A stretch of DNA of 64,000 nt. Origin: Bradyrhizobium sp. 199 (GTDB lineage: Bacteria; Pseudomonadota; Alphaproteobacteria; Rhizobiales; Xanthobacteraceae). The notes below the pieces were generated by a model. That model was not told the origin of the DNA. It saw only the letters and a list, made by a program, of their open reading frames with translations, and ran no database searches. Shown piece after piece: positions 34,710 through 43,858 of this stretch. Position 1 is the stretch's first letter; every line of letters starts with the position of its first letter. The stretch is taken from positions 248,001 through 312,000 of the forward strand of contig NZ_JADPJI010000006.1 in NCBI RefSeq assembly GCF_023073355.1. The letters are read 5' to 3'. The position numbers were made by a program, and so were the translations under genes.

Positions 34710-36335
34710 ATGTCGACCACCGCGATCCCCTCCGCCCGAACGCGCACGAAGACCCGCCTGAGCTTTGCCCGCTTCCGGGCCTGGCTGGTTGCCTGCGCGG
34801 TCCGCCCTGAGGCGAGATTGTGGCTGGTGATCCAGCTCGCCATCCTGCATGCGGTGCTCTGGACCTTCATCCTGATCAATCTGAAGGCTGCGCAGGACGT
34901 TCACATGGATGTCGCAGAAGCCTATGGCTGGGGCCAGAAATTCCTCTGGGGCTATGGCAAGCATCCGCCGCTGTCGGGCTGGGTCGCCGGCCTCTGGTTC
35001 ACAGTATTCCCGGCCGCGGACTGGGCCACCTATGCGCTGGCGATGGCGACCGTCGCCGCCGGCATGGTGATCTGCTGGCTGGTCGCGCTGCGCGTGGTGG
35101 ATGCGCGGCGCGCGTTTCTGGTCGTGGTGATGGTCGCGCTGTACCCGATCTTCAATTTCAAGGGTTTCAAGTACAACCCGGACTTGTTGCAGCTCGTCAC
35201 CTTGCCGCTGCTCGTGCTCGCTTATCTCAACGCGTTCGAGAAGCGGAGCTGGCAATCCGGGGTCTTGCTCGGACTTGCCGGCGCTCTGGCGCTGATGACC
35301 AAATATTGGGTGCTGACCATGATCGGCGCCATCGGCCTTGCGGCGCTGATCCATCCGGAGCGGTTGCGCTTCCTGCTCTCGCCGGCGCCATGGGTGGCGA
35401 TCGTGACCATGATGGTGGCGATGATCCCGCACATCGTCTGGCTGGCGGAAGCGCATTTCGTGCCGCTGACCTATGCCGGCGACACCTACAGCCTGCAGGA
35501 CGCGAGCCAGGTGCATCAGCTCGTCGCCGGCTATGTGCTGCATAATCTCGGGCTGCTGGCATTGCCCGTGGCGCTGGCCGGGCTCGCGATGGCGCTGGTG
35601 CCGCCGTGGATCACACTGCTGCTGCGCGCGCCGCTCTGCATCGTCACGCGCGCCTGGGCCCGCGGCGCCAATTCAGGCGTCAATTTTTCTCAGGCGCTGA
35701 ACGTGTGGGCGATCCAGATCATCGTCGCGTTCGGCCCGCCGCTCGGCGCGCTCGTCTTCAGCATCTACATGAAGACCGATTGGGGCATCTCGCTGTTTTT
35801 CCTGACGCCCTTGGCGCTGGTCGCGATCCCCGCATTGCGTGTGCAGAGCGCCAGCCTGTTCAACATCGTCGCGATCTGGTTCGTGCTCAGCGCCGCGACA
35901 CTCGCCGCTTCGCCTTGGATTGCCGCGCGCGAGATGGCGGCCAATGCCGGCAACACCGCGACCTATGGCGCGCGCTCGGATCTGGCGCGCGAATTGACGG
36001 AGGCCTGGCACGCGCGCTTTGCCTCGCGCTGGGCCGTGGTCGCCGGCACCATGGAGTCGATCCAGCCGATGGTGTTCTACAGCCCCGATCATCCGGCCGC
36101 GTACACGCCGAACGAAGCCTGGGCTTCCGGGCTGACCTCGCTCGACGACGTCAAGAGATACGGCTTCATCGGCGTGTCCGATCCGACCGACGGCCGGCTG
36201 CCCGCGTTCGAGAAGTGGGTCTCGGAAGTCGCGCCGAACGCCGAGCGCATGGTGCTGACGACGCGCCGCTTCACCCACGGCAAGGCCGGCCCGGCGATGA
36301 GCTGGAACGTCTACATCGCGCCGCCGGGGAAGTGA
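34710..36335 (+). CDS. Glycosyltransferase family 39-like membrane protein
   Basis: 541 residues with about ten membrane helices. HMDVAEAYGWGQKFLWGYGKHPPLSGWVAGLW carries the acidic residue and HPP motif typical of GT39/ArnT-like polyprenyl-phosphate sugar transferases in the first periplasmic loop, followed by FNFKGFKYNPDLLQL. The C-terminal 130 residues form a periplasmic domain (VVAGTMESIQPMVFYSP, EAWASGLTSLDDV). It probably attaches a sugar or amino sugar from a lipid carrier to an envelope glycan or protein. There are no sugar-pathway genes beside it. Confidence 0.83.
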   Translation: MSTTAIPSARTRTKTRLSFARFRAWLVACAVRPEARLWLVIQLAILHAVLWTFILINLKAAQDVHMDVAEAYGWGQKFLWGYGKHPPLSGWVAGLWFTVFPAADWATYALAMATVAAGMVICWLVALRVVDARRAFLVVVMVALYPIFNFKGFKYNPDLLQLVTLPLLVLAYLNAFEKRSWQSGVLLGLAGALALMTKYWVLTMIGAIGLAALIHPERLRFLLSPAPWVAIVTMMVAMIPHIVWLAEAHFVPLTYAGDTYSLQDASQVHQLVAGYVLHNLGLLALPVALAGLAMALVPPWITLLLRAPLCIVTRAWARGANSGVNFSQALNVWAIQIIVAFGPPLGALVFSIYMKTDWGISLFFLTPLALVAIPALRVQSASLFNIVAIWFVLSAATLAASPWIAAREMAANAGNTATYGARSDLARELTEAWHARFASRWAVVAGTMESIQPMVFYSPDHPAAYTPNEAWASGLTSLDDVKRYGFIGVSDPTDGRLPAFEKWVSEVAPNAERMVLTTRRFTHGKAGPAMSWNVYIAPPGK

Positions 36336-36366
36336 GCGAGGTGCCGTAGTGCGTCGCCCTAATACA

Positions 36367-36451
36367 AGGTGGGCAAAGCGAAGCGTGCCCACCACGTCTC
36401 ATGATTGTTGGAAATTGGTGGGTACGGCGCAAGAGCGCCTTTGCCCACCCT
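36367..36451. repeat. Two adjacent hairpins of GTGGGCAAAG type
   Basis: GGTGGGCAAAGCG/CGTGCCCACC (36368-36393) and GTGGGTACGGCGC/GCGCCTTTGCCCAC (36418-36449) form consecutive hairpins in the gap between the convergent glycosyltransferase and HPr genes. This may be a bidirectional transcription end. Confidence 0.65.
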
Positions 36452-36479
36452 AGGGCACTGCGCGCGTAGTGAACGCCGC

Positions 36480-36797
36480 CTAAACCCCTTCCTCGTTGAA
36501 CTTGCTTTCAACGAGCTCGGTGATCGCCGCGAGCGCGGCTTCGGCGTCGGTGCCGGCGGCGGCCACCGTGATCGTCGTGCCCGGCCCGGCGGCGAGCATC
36601 ATCAGGCCCATGATCGAGGTGCCGCCGACGGTCTCGCCGCCGCGCGTCACCCACACCTGAGCGTCGAAGCGTTCGACCGCCTGGACGAATTTCGCCGAGG
36701 CGCGCGCGTGCAGGCCCCGCTTGTTGATGATCAGGAGATCCTTGGAGATCGCGCCTGCGGGCACGCCTGTCCCGGCTTGTGGCGCCTCCTCGCTCAT
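36480..36797 (-). CDS. ptsH: HPr-family phosphocarrier protein
   Basis: 105 residues. The phosphorylatable histidine is His30 in KRGLHARAS; the regulatory serine for HprK is Ser61 in GGTSIMGLMML. An N-terminal extension of about 18 residues precedes the fold. It relays phosphate from PEP (through EI-Ntr, not in the window) to EIIA proteins. The start overlaps the EIIA stop (ATGA), so it is translated together with it. No sugar permease is present, which fits a regulatory rather than transport PTS. Confidence 0.95.
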   Translation of the reverse strand: MSEEAPQAGTGVPAGAISKDLLIINKRGLHARASAKFVQAVERFDAQVWVTRGGETVGGTSIMGLMMLAAGPGTTITVAAAGTDAEAALAAITELVESKFNEEGV

Positions 36798-37195
36798 TTG
36801 CCGGCGAGCACGCGGCTGGCGATGGTGACGTATTTGCGGCCGGCTTCCTGGGCCATTGCGATCGCGTCGGGCAGCGGACGCTCTTCGCGCACCTTGGCGA
36901 GTTTCACCAGCATGGGAAGGTTGATGCCCGCGAGCACCTCGACCTTGGGCCGGCTCATGCAGGATATTGCAAGGTTCGACGGTGTGCCGCCGAACATGTC
37001 GGTGAGGATCGCAACGCCGTCGCCGGAATCGACGCGGTTAACCGCCTCGATAATGTCGCTTCGACAGAGATCGGAATCGTCTTCGGCACCGATCGTGATC
37101 GCTTCGATTTGCTTTTGTGGCCCCATGACATGTTCAAGCGCTGCCTTGAATTCGTCGGCAAGGCGCCCGTGGGTCACAAGTACTAGACCAATCAT
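36794..37195 (-). CDS. PTS EIIA component, mannose family
   Basis: 133 residues from the ATG at 37195 with GAGGAG upstream. MIGLVLVTHGRLADEFKAAL carries the active histidine (His9). AILTDMFGGTPSNLAI is the conserved Man-IIA loop. It accepts phosphate from HPr. In alphaproteobacteria this soluble EIIA is encoded with hprK and ptsH and works in regulation of carbon metabolism. It overlaps ptsH by four bases. Confidence 0.93.
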   Translation of the reverse strand: MIGLVLVTHGRLADEFKAALEHVMGPQKQIEAITIGAEDDSDLCRSDIIEAVNRVDSGDGVAILTDMFGGTPSNLAISCMSRPKVEVLAGINLPMLVKLAKVREERPLPDAIAMAQEAGRKYVTIASRVLAGK

Positions 37196-37328
37196 CGGAA
37201 AACTCCTCGCGGGCGCTTTTGGTGCACCGCACGAACGCGCCACTTTGACCATCCAGAGCCCCTGCGCAAGAGGGGATGTTGCGTATCTCCCTGAATCTAG
37301 ACGGATGGATAAGGGGAGCTGCGCCGGT

Positions 37329-37883
37329 CTATTCGGTCGCGATAGTGGGGTTCATATGGTTACCATTTCCCTTCAAACAATCGCCTGAAGGGTTAACCGA
37401 AGATGAACTCTTGGTAGTGGTCAAGGAAGCGACAACCAAGGGGAGGGGTGAATAGCCGCAGCCCACCGGGATTCGCGGTATTAAGACACCTAAGATGCTG
37501 GTTTCGAGCGATTCCGCCGCAGGCATGCGCTCCGCGTCGGCGGCCTCCAGATCGACCACGAGACCGACGGTCGCGTGCTCCACGAAGTCGCAGCGGCGGA
37601 TCCCCAAGCCGGGGACCTCGATCAGGCCAGCCAGGCGAGGCGCGGGCCGGACCTCAATTTCATCGCCGACTGTCGCCAGATGGACACGGTCATCCCCGAC
37701 CAGAACGGCCCTTTCCACCACCCCACTGCGGCCTGCCATGATCAAATCAAAGGCGAGGCGCGACTTGCCCGAGCCTGAGGGCCCGCGGATCAGCACCGCC
37801 AGCTGTCCGACCTTGACCGCGGAGGCGTGAACGCTGGGTCCGCCTTGGTTCAAGCTGCCGTCGTTCGATCTGCCTTGGTTCAT
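37329..37883 (-). CDS. hprK: Short HPr kinase/phosphorylase
   Basis: 184 residues, lacking the N-terminal domain of Firmicutes enzymes, as usual in alphaproteobacteria. P-loop GPSGSGKS at residues 34-41; VLVGDDRVHL follows, and GLIEVPGLGIRRCDF is the HprK signature around the second lysine/arginine region. The last 28 residues (after LPLVVASLTTT) form a polar tail not expected from the family core. It should phosphorylate HPr at Ser61. Its start overlaps the chvG stop by four bases, linking envelope sensing to PTS control. Confidence 0.92.
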   Translation of the reverse strand: MNQGRSNDGSLNQGGPSVHASAVKVGQLAVLIRGPSGSGKSRLAFDLIMAGRSGVVERAVLVGDDRVHLATVGDEIEVRPAPRLAGLIEVPGLGIRRCDFVEHATVGLVVDLEAADAERMPAAESLETSILGVLIPRIPVGCGYSPLPLVVASLTTTKSSSSVNPSGDCLKGNGNHMNPTIATE

Positions 37884-39676
37884 AGTGCCGGCAGCCTGAC
37901 GACGAACCGCGCGCCTGCCACCGTCGGAACGCCCTCGTCATCCGGCGGGCCTGCGCGGTTCTCGGCCCAGATGCGTCCGCCATGCGCGTCGATGATCTGC
38001 TTGGAGATCGACAGGCCGAGACCGGAATTCTGGCCAAAGCCCTGATGCGGACGATCGGTGTAGAAGCGCTCGAAGATGCGCTCCAGCGCGTCGTCGCGAA
38101 TGCCGGGGCCGTCGTCGTCGACCACGATCTCGATCTCTCCGCGCACGCGCCGGCAGGTAAGGCGCACCTTGCTGCCGCGTTCGGAGAACGATTGGGCGTT
38201 GGAGAGCAGGTTGGAGACCACTTGCCCGAGCCGTGAATCGTGGCCGGTCACGGCGAGCGTATCGGACGCGCCGCGGCCTTCGAAGCGCGTCTCGACCGCG
38301 ACGTCGTGGCCGAGCTTGGTTTCATTGGCGACGGACACCAGCGTCGTCAGCAGGCGGCGCAGGTCGACCGGGAGCGCGTCCTGGCGCTGCAACTCGGCAT
38401 CGAGGCGGCTGGCGTCGGAGATGTCCGAGATGAGGCGGTCGAGCCGCTTGACGTCGTGCTCGATCACCTCGAGCAGGCGCGCGCGGCTGGTCTCGTTGCG
38501 CGCCAGCGGCAGCGTCTCGACAGCCGAGCGCAACGAGGTCAGCGGGTTCTTCAGTTCATGTGCGACGTCCGCGGCGAACATCTCGATCGCCTCGATGCGG
38601 CTGTAGAGCGCGCTGGTCATGTCGCGCAGCGCGCCCGAGAGGTGGCCGATCTCGTCGCGGCGGCGGGTGAAATCGGGGATCTCGATGCGGGCCTTGATGC
38701 GGCGGCGGACGCGCTCGGCGCTGTCGGCGAGCCGCCGCACGGGCCCGGCGATCGTGCTCGCGAGCAGCAGCGACAGCATGATCATGACCGCGGCCGCGAC
38801 GCCGCCGACCTTCAGGATGGCGAGGCGCTCGGCGGTGACCATCTGATCGATGTCGTCGCCTTGCGTCGAGAGCATCAAGGCGCCGCGAATGGCGCGCGAG
38901 CGCAGCACGGGGACCGCGACCGAGACGATCACCTCGCCGCGCGCATTGACCCGCACCATCGAGCGCTTCTGGCCCTGGAGCGCATCGGCGACCTCCGCAT
39001 AGCCGTTGCCGTTCTCGGGGCCGAGCTCGCGGTAGAGCGGCAGGTCGCCGCGATTGAGCCAGGTGCGCACCGAGACCATGCCGCGCTCGACGATGCCGGG
39101 TTTCTCGGCCGGCGGCGGCAAATTGTAGCGCAGCACGTTTTCGAGGTTGCGGCTGTCGACGAGCAGGCTGCCATTCGGATCATAGATGCGGGCGCGCGTC
39201 TTGGTCGGCGAGATCAGCGTGCGCAGCACCGGCGCCACGCGCTCCGGATTGATCGGGAAGTCCAGCGGCGAATATTCGTCCGGGCCGCCATAGGTCTCGC
39301 CCGGCTTGAGGTCGAGCAGCCGGTCGGGGTCGATGGTGATGGCGTTGGTCTGCACCGTGGCGGAGGCCGCGATCGCGCCGGCGATGATCTCGGCCTGTAC
39401 CAGCAGGCTCTGCGCCCGCGCGTCGATCAAGCCGGCGCGGAACTGCGACAGATACAGGATGCTCGCGACCAGCGCGACGAGGCCGGCGAGGTTGAGCGAG
39501 ACGATGCGGCGGGTCAGGCTGGAGAAGGACAGCGCGAAGAAGAACTGTCCGGCGCGTTTCAACCAGTTCAGCGGCCGAAAGCCGTGCGGCTTGTCGTCGG
39601 CAAATTGCTCCGGAACGCCGTCGGACGTGGCGTCCGCGGCGCTCTGGTTAGGATCAGGCTGCGTTCGGTCCAGCAA
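37880..39676 (-). CDS. chvG: Sensor histidine kinase ChvG
   Basis: 598 residues. An N-terminal stretch precedes TM1 (RIVSLNLAGLVALVASILYL), a periplasmic sensor of about 220 residues, TM2 (VGGVAAAVMIMLSLLLASTIAGPVRR) and HAMP. The HisKA domain has FAADVAHELKNPLTSLRSAVETL with the phospho-acceptor histidine near residue 374. The ATPase domain shows NLLSNAQSF, VDDDGPGI and the G2 box SGLGLSISKQIID. ChvG/ExoS kinases respond to acid and envelope signals and are essential for symbiosis or virulence in relatives. It is separated from chvI by 196 bp. Confidence 0.95.
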   Translation of the reverse strand: MLDRTQPDPNQSAADATSDGVPEQFADDKPHGFRPLNWLKRAGQFFFALSFSSLTRRIVSLNLAGLVALVASILYLSQFRAGLIDARAQSLLVQAEIIAGAIAASATVQTNAITIDPDRLLDLKPGETYGGPDEYSPLDFPINPERVAPVLRTLISPTKTRARIYDPNGSLLVDSRNLENVLRYNLPPPAEKPGIVERGMVSVRTWLNRGDLPLYRELGPENGNGYAEVADALQGQKRSMVRVNARGEVIVSVAVPVLRSRAIRGALMLSTQGDDIDQMVTAERLAILKVGGVAAAVMIMLSLLLASTIAGPVRRLADSAERVRRRIKARIEIPDFTRRRDEIGHLSGALRDMTSALYSRIEAIEMFAADVAHELKNPLTSLRSAVETLPLARNETSRARLLEVIEHDVKRLDRLISDISDASRLDAELQRQDALPVDLRRLLTTLVSVANETKLGHDVAVETRFEGRGASDTLAVTGHDSRLGQVVSNLLSNAQSFSERGSKVRLTCRRVRGEIEIVVDDDGPGIRDDALERIFERFYTDRPHQGFGQNSGLGLSISKQIIDAHGGRIWAENRAGPPDDEGVPTVAGARFVVRLPAL

Positions 39677-39722
39677 TGCTTACGCCCGCGTTAGGACGGC
39701 TCGTTGCGAAGGTCCCCGCATT

Positions 39723-39775
39723 CTAGAGCATGATCCGCAAAAAGTGTGCAGCGGTTTTCCGAACGGATCATCTCA
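39723..39775. repeat. Rhizobiales dispersed palindrome (GAGCATGATCCG type)
   Basis: TAGAGCATGATCCGCAAAAAG, then GCGGTTTTCCGAACGGATCAT form an imperfect inverted repeat in the chvI-chvG gap. I recall this sequence as a very common intergenic palindrome in Bradyrhizobium and Mesorhizobium. It may modulate the chvI/chvG expression ratio by sitting inside the operon. Confidence 0.7.
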
Positions 39776-39872
39776 AGAAATAAACCAAAGCGCGATGACG
39801 ATTCCCATCTTCATCGCGCCTTGGAGCGATCCCGGTCCCGATGGAATCAGAACCGGTGATGCTGCGTGAGCC

Positions 39873-40574
39873 TCAGGCTTCCTTGAAGCGGTAGCCGACG
39901 CCGTAGAGCGTCTCGATCATCTCGAAGTCGTTGTCGACGACCTTGAACTTCTTGCGCAGCCGCTTGATGTGACTGTCGATGGTGCGGTCGTCGACATAGA
40001 CCTGGTCGTCATAGGCGGCGTCCATCAGCGCGTTGCGGCTCTTCACCACGCCAGGCCGGGTCGCGAGCGCCTGCAGGATCAGGAATTCGGTGACGGTCAA
40101 CGTCACCGGCTCGTTCTTCCAGGTGCAGGTATGCCGTTCCGGATCCATGCGCAAAAGGCCGCGGTCGAGCGCCTTGGCGTCGTTCTCCTTCGGCGCGACG
40201 GTCGGGTCCTTCGGCGCCGAGCGGCGCAGCACCGCCTTGACGCGTTCGACCAGCAGGCGCTGCGAGAACGGTTTGCGGATGAAATCGTCGGCGCCCATCT
40301 TGAGGCCGAACAGCTCGTCGATCTCTTCGTCCTTGGAGGTCAGGAAGATCACCGGCAGGTCGGACTTCTGCCTGAGACGGCGCAGCGTCTCCATGCCGTC
40401 CATGCGCGGCATCTTGATGTCGAGGATGGCGAGATCGGGTTGGGTGGTGCGGAAACCGTCAAGCGCGGAGGCGCCGTCGGTGTAGGTCATGATGCGGTAG
40501 CCTTCGGCCTCCAGCGCGATCGAGACGGATGTGAGAATGTTGCGGTCGTCGTCGACCAAAGCGATTGTGGGCAT
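39873..40574 (-). CDS. chvI: Response regulator ChvI
   Basis: 233 residues from the ATG at 40574. The receiver domain has the acidic pair in ALVDDDRNI, phospho-acceptor Asp52 in LAILDIKMPRMDGMETL, the conserved Thr/Ser in VIFLTSKDEEID and Lys in DDFIRKPFSQRLL. The OmpR-type winged helix (LTVTEFLILQALATRPGVVKSRNALMDA, RTIDSHIKRLRKKF, ETLYGVGYRFKEA) is complete. It is phosphorylated by ChvG and controls exopolysaccharide, motility and acid-response genes in relatives. First gene of the chvI-chvG-hprK-EIIA-ptsH run. Confidence 0.96.
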   Translation of the reverse strand: MPTIALVDDDRNILTSVSIALEAEGYRIMTYTDGASALDGFRTTQPDLAILDIKMPRMDGMETLRRLRQKSDLPVIFLTSKDEEIDELFGLKMGADDFIRKPFSQRLLVERVKAVLRRSAPKDPTVAPKENDAKALDRGLLRMDPERHTCTWKNEPVTLTVTEFLILQALATRPGVVKSRNALMDAAYDDQVYVDDRTIDSHIKRLRKKFKVVDNDFEMIETLYGVGYRFKEA

Positions 40575-40815
40575 GAGCCTCTGCTTTCTGCTTTCCGTTT
40601 GGGTCGTGGCTTGAAACGGCGAGCAATCCACTGATGCGCCGCATACATGGGTGCCGAAGTCGGCATTCGAACCTTGTCACCGAGCAATGCAAGCTGGGCT
40701 GAAGTGTGACCAAGTTCCACGAAACACGGCAGATTCGCCGCATGTCGACCCATAACCGGGCCCTCGTTTACCCGAAAAAAGGCCTCCCTTGCAACCACCT
40801 GAGCCGAGAAAGCCG

Positions 40816-41556
40816 ATGCAACCGACCCCTGATTTCGACCCTGGAAAGCTCGCCAAATCCCTGCTGCGGCGTTCGCGACAGGGGGCGCTCGCAACGCTCA
40901 TGGCCGGCAGCGGCGATCCCTATTGTTCCCTGGTCAATCTGGCCAGCCATCCTGATGGCTCGCCGATTCTGCTGATCTCGCGGCTTGCGGTGCATACGCG
41001 CAATATCCTTGCCGATAGCAGGGTCTCGTTGATGCTGGATGAGCGGGTGGCCGGCGATCCGCTGGAAGGCGCCCGGATCATGCTGTCCGGCCGGGCCGAA
41101 CAGGCCGCCGCCGCCGAGAAGGATCTGCTCGAGCGGCGATATCTCAACGCTCATCCGTCGGCGGAAGGCTTTGTTTCCTTTAAGGATTTCTCTTTCTTCC
41201 GGATCCGTCCCACGGGAACCCATCTGGTCGCCGGCTTCGGCCGCATCGTCGATCTCACGCCCGCGCAGTTCCTTACGGATCTCGCCGGCGCCGAGGACCT
41301 GCTGGCAGCGGAGGAGGGGGCAGTCGAGCATATGAACGCCGACCATCGTGACGCCTTGAGCCTCTATGCGACGAAGCTCCTGGGCGCGACCGCGGGCGAT
41401 TGGCGCTGCACCGGCTGCGATCCGGAAGGTCTCGACATGCAGGACGGCCAGACCGCGCTGCGGCTGGATTTCCCGGAGCGGGTGACCGACGGCACGTCGC
41501 TGCGCAAGATGCTGGTTCGTCTCGCCGGCGAAGCGCGCATGAAGGTGGACGACTAG
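40816..41556 (+). CDS. HugZ/HutZ-like heme utilisation protein
   Basis: 246 residues from the ATG at 40816; a TTG 27 bases upstream is in frame. The N-terminal split-barrel (pyridoxamine oxidase-like) domain reads ARSLLRRSRQGALATLM-like LAKSLLRRSRQGALATLMAG and LLISRLAVHTRNILADSRVSLML. The C-terminal DUF2470-type part holds HMNADHRDALSLYATKLLG, with histidines proposed to bind heme in HugZ. It likely releases or handles iron from heme. It is divergent from chvI with a 241-bp gap and borders the low-GC block to its right. Confidence 0.85.
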   Translation: MQPTPDFDPGKLAKSLLRRSRQGALATLMAGSGDPYCSLVNLASHPDGSPILLISRLAVHTRNILADSRVSLMLDERVAGDPLEGARIMLSGRAEQAAAAEKDLLERRYLNAHPSAEGFVSFKDFSFFRIRPTGTHLVAGFGRIVDLTPAQFLTDLAGAEDLLAAEEGAVEHMNADHRDALSLYATKLLGATAGDWRCTGCDPEGLDMQDGQTALRLDFPERVTDGTSLRKMLVRLAGEARMKVDD

Positions 41557-41713
41557 GGCGTGTATTCCTGAAATTGAGGTCGGCTCTGAGCGCCGAGCGG
41601 AAGTTTTCTATCGGCTGGAGCATGACTGCTGATGACCCAATTCGGACATGTCGAAATCGGAAAGGCACTTAGCTTCGATGGAACGGTAGGGCTGAGACGG
41701 GCGCCACTGCGGC

Positions 41714-42934
41714 CTACGGAAGTCCTCTTGTCGCCGTAAAGGGATTGAACCCCCGTTCTGCAAGAGCAGCCCACGAAGCGGCGCCAAGATGTGGCAACCG
41801 GAAATAGAGTCGTGGCTTGGCCGGATCGGTATCCAGCATGAACCCCGTCGGTAGCCCTCGGACACTCGTGGCATAGAACCCGCCATCCGGCGATCTCTGG
41901 GATTCGATTACAGCGACCAACGATTTTGCCTCCGCAGTCCTGCCGAGCAATTCCAGCAAGAGAGCCATTTGGCCCGTCCCTTCGGTCCACACACCATCTC
42001 GGTCTTCACCGTAAGAAAATCCCTTGTCGACACTCATTCGCTGCTCGGCGGTAGTAATTGCCGATGCAAATTTCTTGGCCGCTCCGGGGAGCGCTAACAA
42101 GGGCCAGATTTGAGCATCCAGCGCTAAGATCGGATTGCGCGTGACGCCGTCTTCGGCTGTGCCTGCGGCGAAACAGGCGCACGCCGGATCCCACATCGTA
42201 TCTACGAAGTGCTCAGCAGCTGTTGCCAAATCGCGCCAGCGCGAACCGCCTGTGCGGGTTGCAAGAAGGCCAAACGCGGCGGCGAGGTCAGTATTGTGTT
42301 CAGTCGATTTCCATGTCCGTACGTCGGGCGTCGGTTCGTGCCCAAAAGTACCCCCCGTGAAACCGCCAGTACCGCGCGTATCCGTCCATTGTGCGACCCA
42401 GGTGCCAAGCCGTGCCGCACCATCGCGGAACCCAGAGCTGGCGCTCACATCGTCAATCGACAGCAAAGCCAACATTGCCCATGCAACGTTGCCATTATCG
42501 CTGCCCACCTGATACCGATCTTCCAACCACTTGTTCTGAGTATTGTCCCACCAACCCGGAAGTTTGGCGGAGCCACTCGCCACTACACCCGCGGCGTAAG
42601 CGTTCCGGAGCCGTCCATCATGCCAGGTCCGGTCGTTTTCGATGGCCCAGAGAATCGCCGCGCCGATCCGACTTGCTTTGTGTCGCTCACCGCAACCGAC
42701 TAATGCGATGGCGGCCACCGCATTGTCATAAAGATATGCGGCGCCGTGGAGAGGCCCCGATTCCACGGTCGGATAGCTGGGCAAGAACAATGGCCCTGGC
42801 GGCGCCTTATCGATTAGACCAGTGAGGTACCCGCATGCAGACGCCTCTGACGTTGCTAGAGCGCGTGGTGGGTTGGCGGCCATAATGATTGTGAAAGTCG
42901 TTACGATCCATACGAAGGTTTCTATTCGCGCCAC
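41714..42934 (-). CDS. Secreted alpha/alpha-toroid protein of unknown substrate
   Basis: 406 residues with a signal peptide (FVWIVTTFTIIMAANPPRALA). The body is a series of helix pairs with glycine-rich turns and short motifs SGPLHGAAYLYDNAVAAIALV, YQVGSDNGNVAWAMLALL, KSTEHNTDLAAAFGLLA and VWTEGTGQMALLLELLG. That layout suggests an (alpha/alpha)6 barrel like polysaccharide lyases, GH-type six-hairpin enzymes or epimerases. STEHN and WTEGTGQ are candidate active-site patches. Codon use is less GC-biased than in flanking genes. It begins the accessory block and stands alone on its strand. Confidence 0.7.
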   Translation of the reverse strand: MARIETFVWIVTTFTIIMAANPPRALATSEASACGYLTGLIDKAPPGPLFLPSYPTVESGPLHGAAYLYDNAVAAIALVGCGERHKASRIGAAILWAIENDRTWHDGRLRNAYAAGVVASGSAKLPGWWDNTQNKWLEDRYQVGSDNGNVAWAMLALLSIDDVSASSGFRDGAARLGTWVAQWTDTRGTGGFTGGTFGHEPTPDVRTWKSTEHNTDLAAAFGLLATRTGGSRWRDLATAAEHFVDTMWDPACACFAAGTAEDGVTRNPILALDAQIWPLLALPGAAKKFASAITTAEQRMSVDKGFSYGEDRDGVWTEGTGQMALLLELLGRTAEAKSLVAVIESQRSPDGGFYATSVRGLPTGFMLDTDPAKPRLYFRLPHLGAASWAALAERGFNPFTATRGLP

Positions 42935-43102
42935 TTGCTGTTCTCCGGGGTGGACGGTGATCCCTTATACCCATCGGTGATGTCTGGAAGTGGCACGTAG
43001 GTGAAGATGGAGGCACATTCAGCACGACCGCAATGGGGGCCAGACCGGACGTCGCGCGGTCGCGGCCAAACCGACGCTTGTGACCCGAAGCAGACAACCG
43101 TT

Positions 43103-43852
43103 TTAAGGGCGGACGGCGCGCAAATGCAGGAAGTAAGGTATGCGCTGCCAGCGACGGGCTGCATTGGAAACGACCGCATGCTCTGGGAGGGCCGGCTCTC
43201 GAAGCGCTTCGACCAAAAGTCCCGCCTGTTCTAATGCTAGGAAATAGGTTTCTAGAGGGCGATGCTCACTGTGGAAAGTCATCGCTAAACCTTCGCGCTC
43301 GACGGCGTCGGCATATTGGAAGGCACCAAGATAGTCTCCCTGGATGATGAAGCGCCCATCGGAACTTGCTTGTTCGAAGCTGCCGGCGGAATTGATCGGA
43401 TGAACAATGGCCATGCAGAGCCTGCCTCTTGGCTCAAGGACACGCGCTGCTTCTCGGATGGCGGCAGGCATATCGCCGATGTCTTGGAGAGACATGAAGG
43501 CGATCGCCAAATCCGCGCAGGCGTCGTCAAGCGGAAGCGCGCTGGCATCCGCCAAGCGCACGTCCATCGATGGGTCGAACTCCCGTGCGGCTTCAACATT
43601 GACCGCGAACTGTCGATCGCAACAACACGGTGCCCAAGCTCCTTTAAGTCTCGCGCGAGCCGTCCTTCGCCACAGCCGATATCCAGCGTTTGCCGTCCCG
43701 GGGAAGGCAATAGGCTAAGAAATTGGTCTCGGTGAAATCGCCAGTAGCTATCGTGACCGGGAGTGCGCGCCCACGTTATCCATTGGCTGGCCTCAGCTTC
43801 CCAGCCGATTTTTAGAGACCCAGCTTCTGTCCTCGTCCGCGTGATGGTCATA
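43103..43852 (-). pseudogene. SAM-dependent methyltransferase, frameshifted
   Basis: The intact 5' part starts at the ATG at 43852 and gives SLKIGWEAEASQWITWARTPGHDSY and the SAM motif LDIGCGEGRLARDLKELGHRVVAIDSSRSMLK. The frame then turns to nonsense, while the -1 frame continues with AREFDPSMDVRLADASALPLDDACADLAI, RVLEPRGRLCMAIVHP and the end LHLRAVRP. Restoring one C on the plus strand near 43590 (AAGGCC instead of AAGCC on the coding strand) rejoins a 250-residue class I methyltransferase. It starts 6 bases after a GNAT gene, as in an operon. Confidence 0.85.
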
Positions 43853-43858
43853 GCCGTT

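Noticed and set aside
34710..36335. Transfer of the lepA-adjacent glycosyltransferase as part of a polysaccharide cluster
   Set aside because: Composition matches the core genome and no sugar-pathway genes are adjacent.
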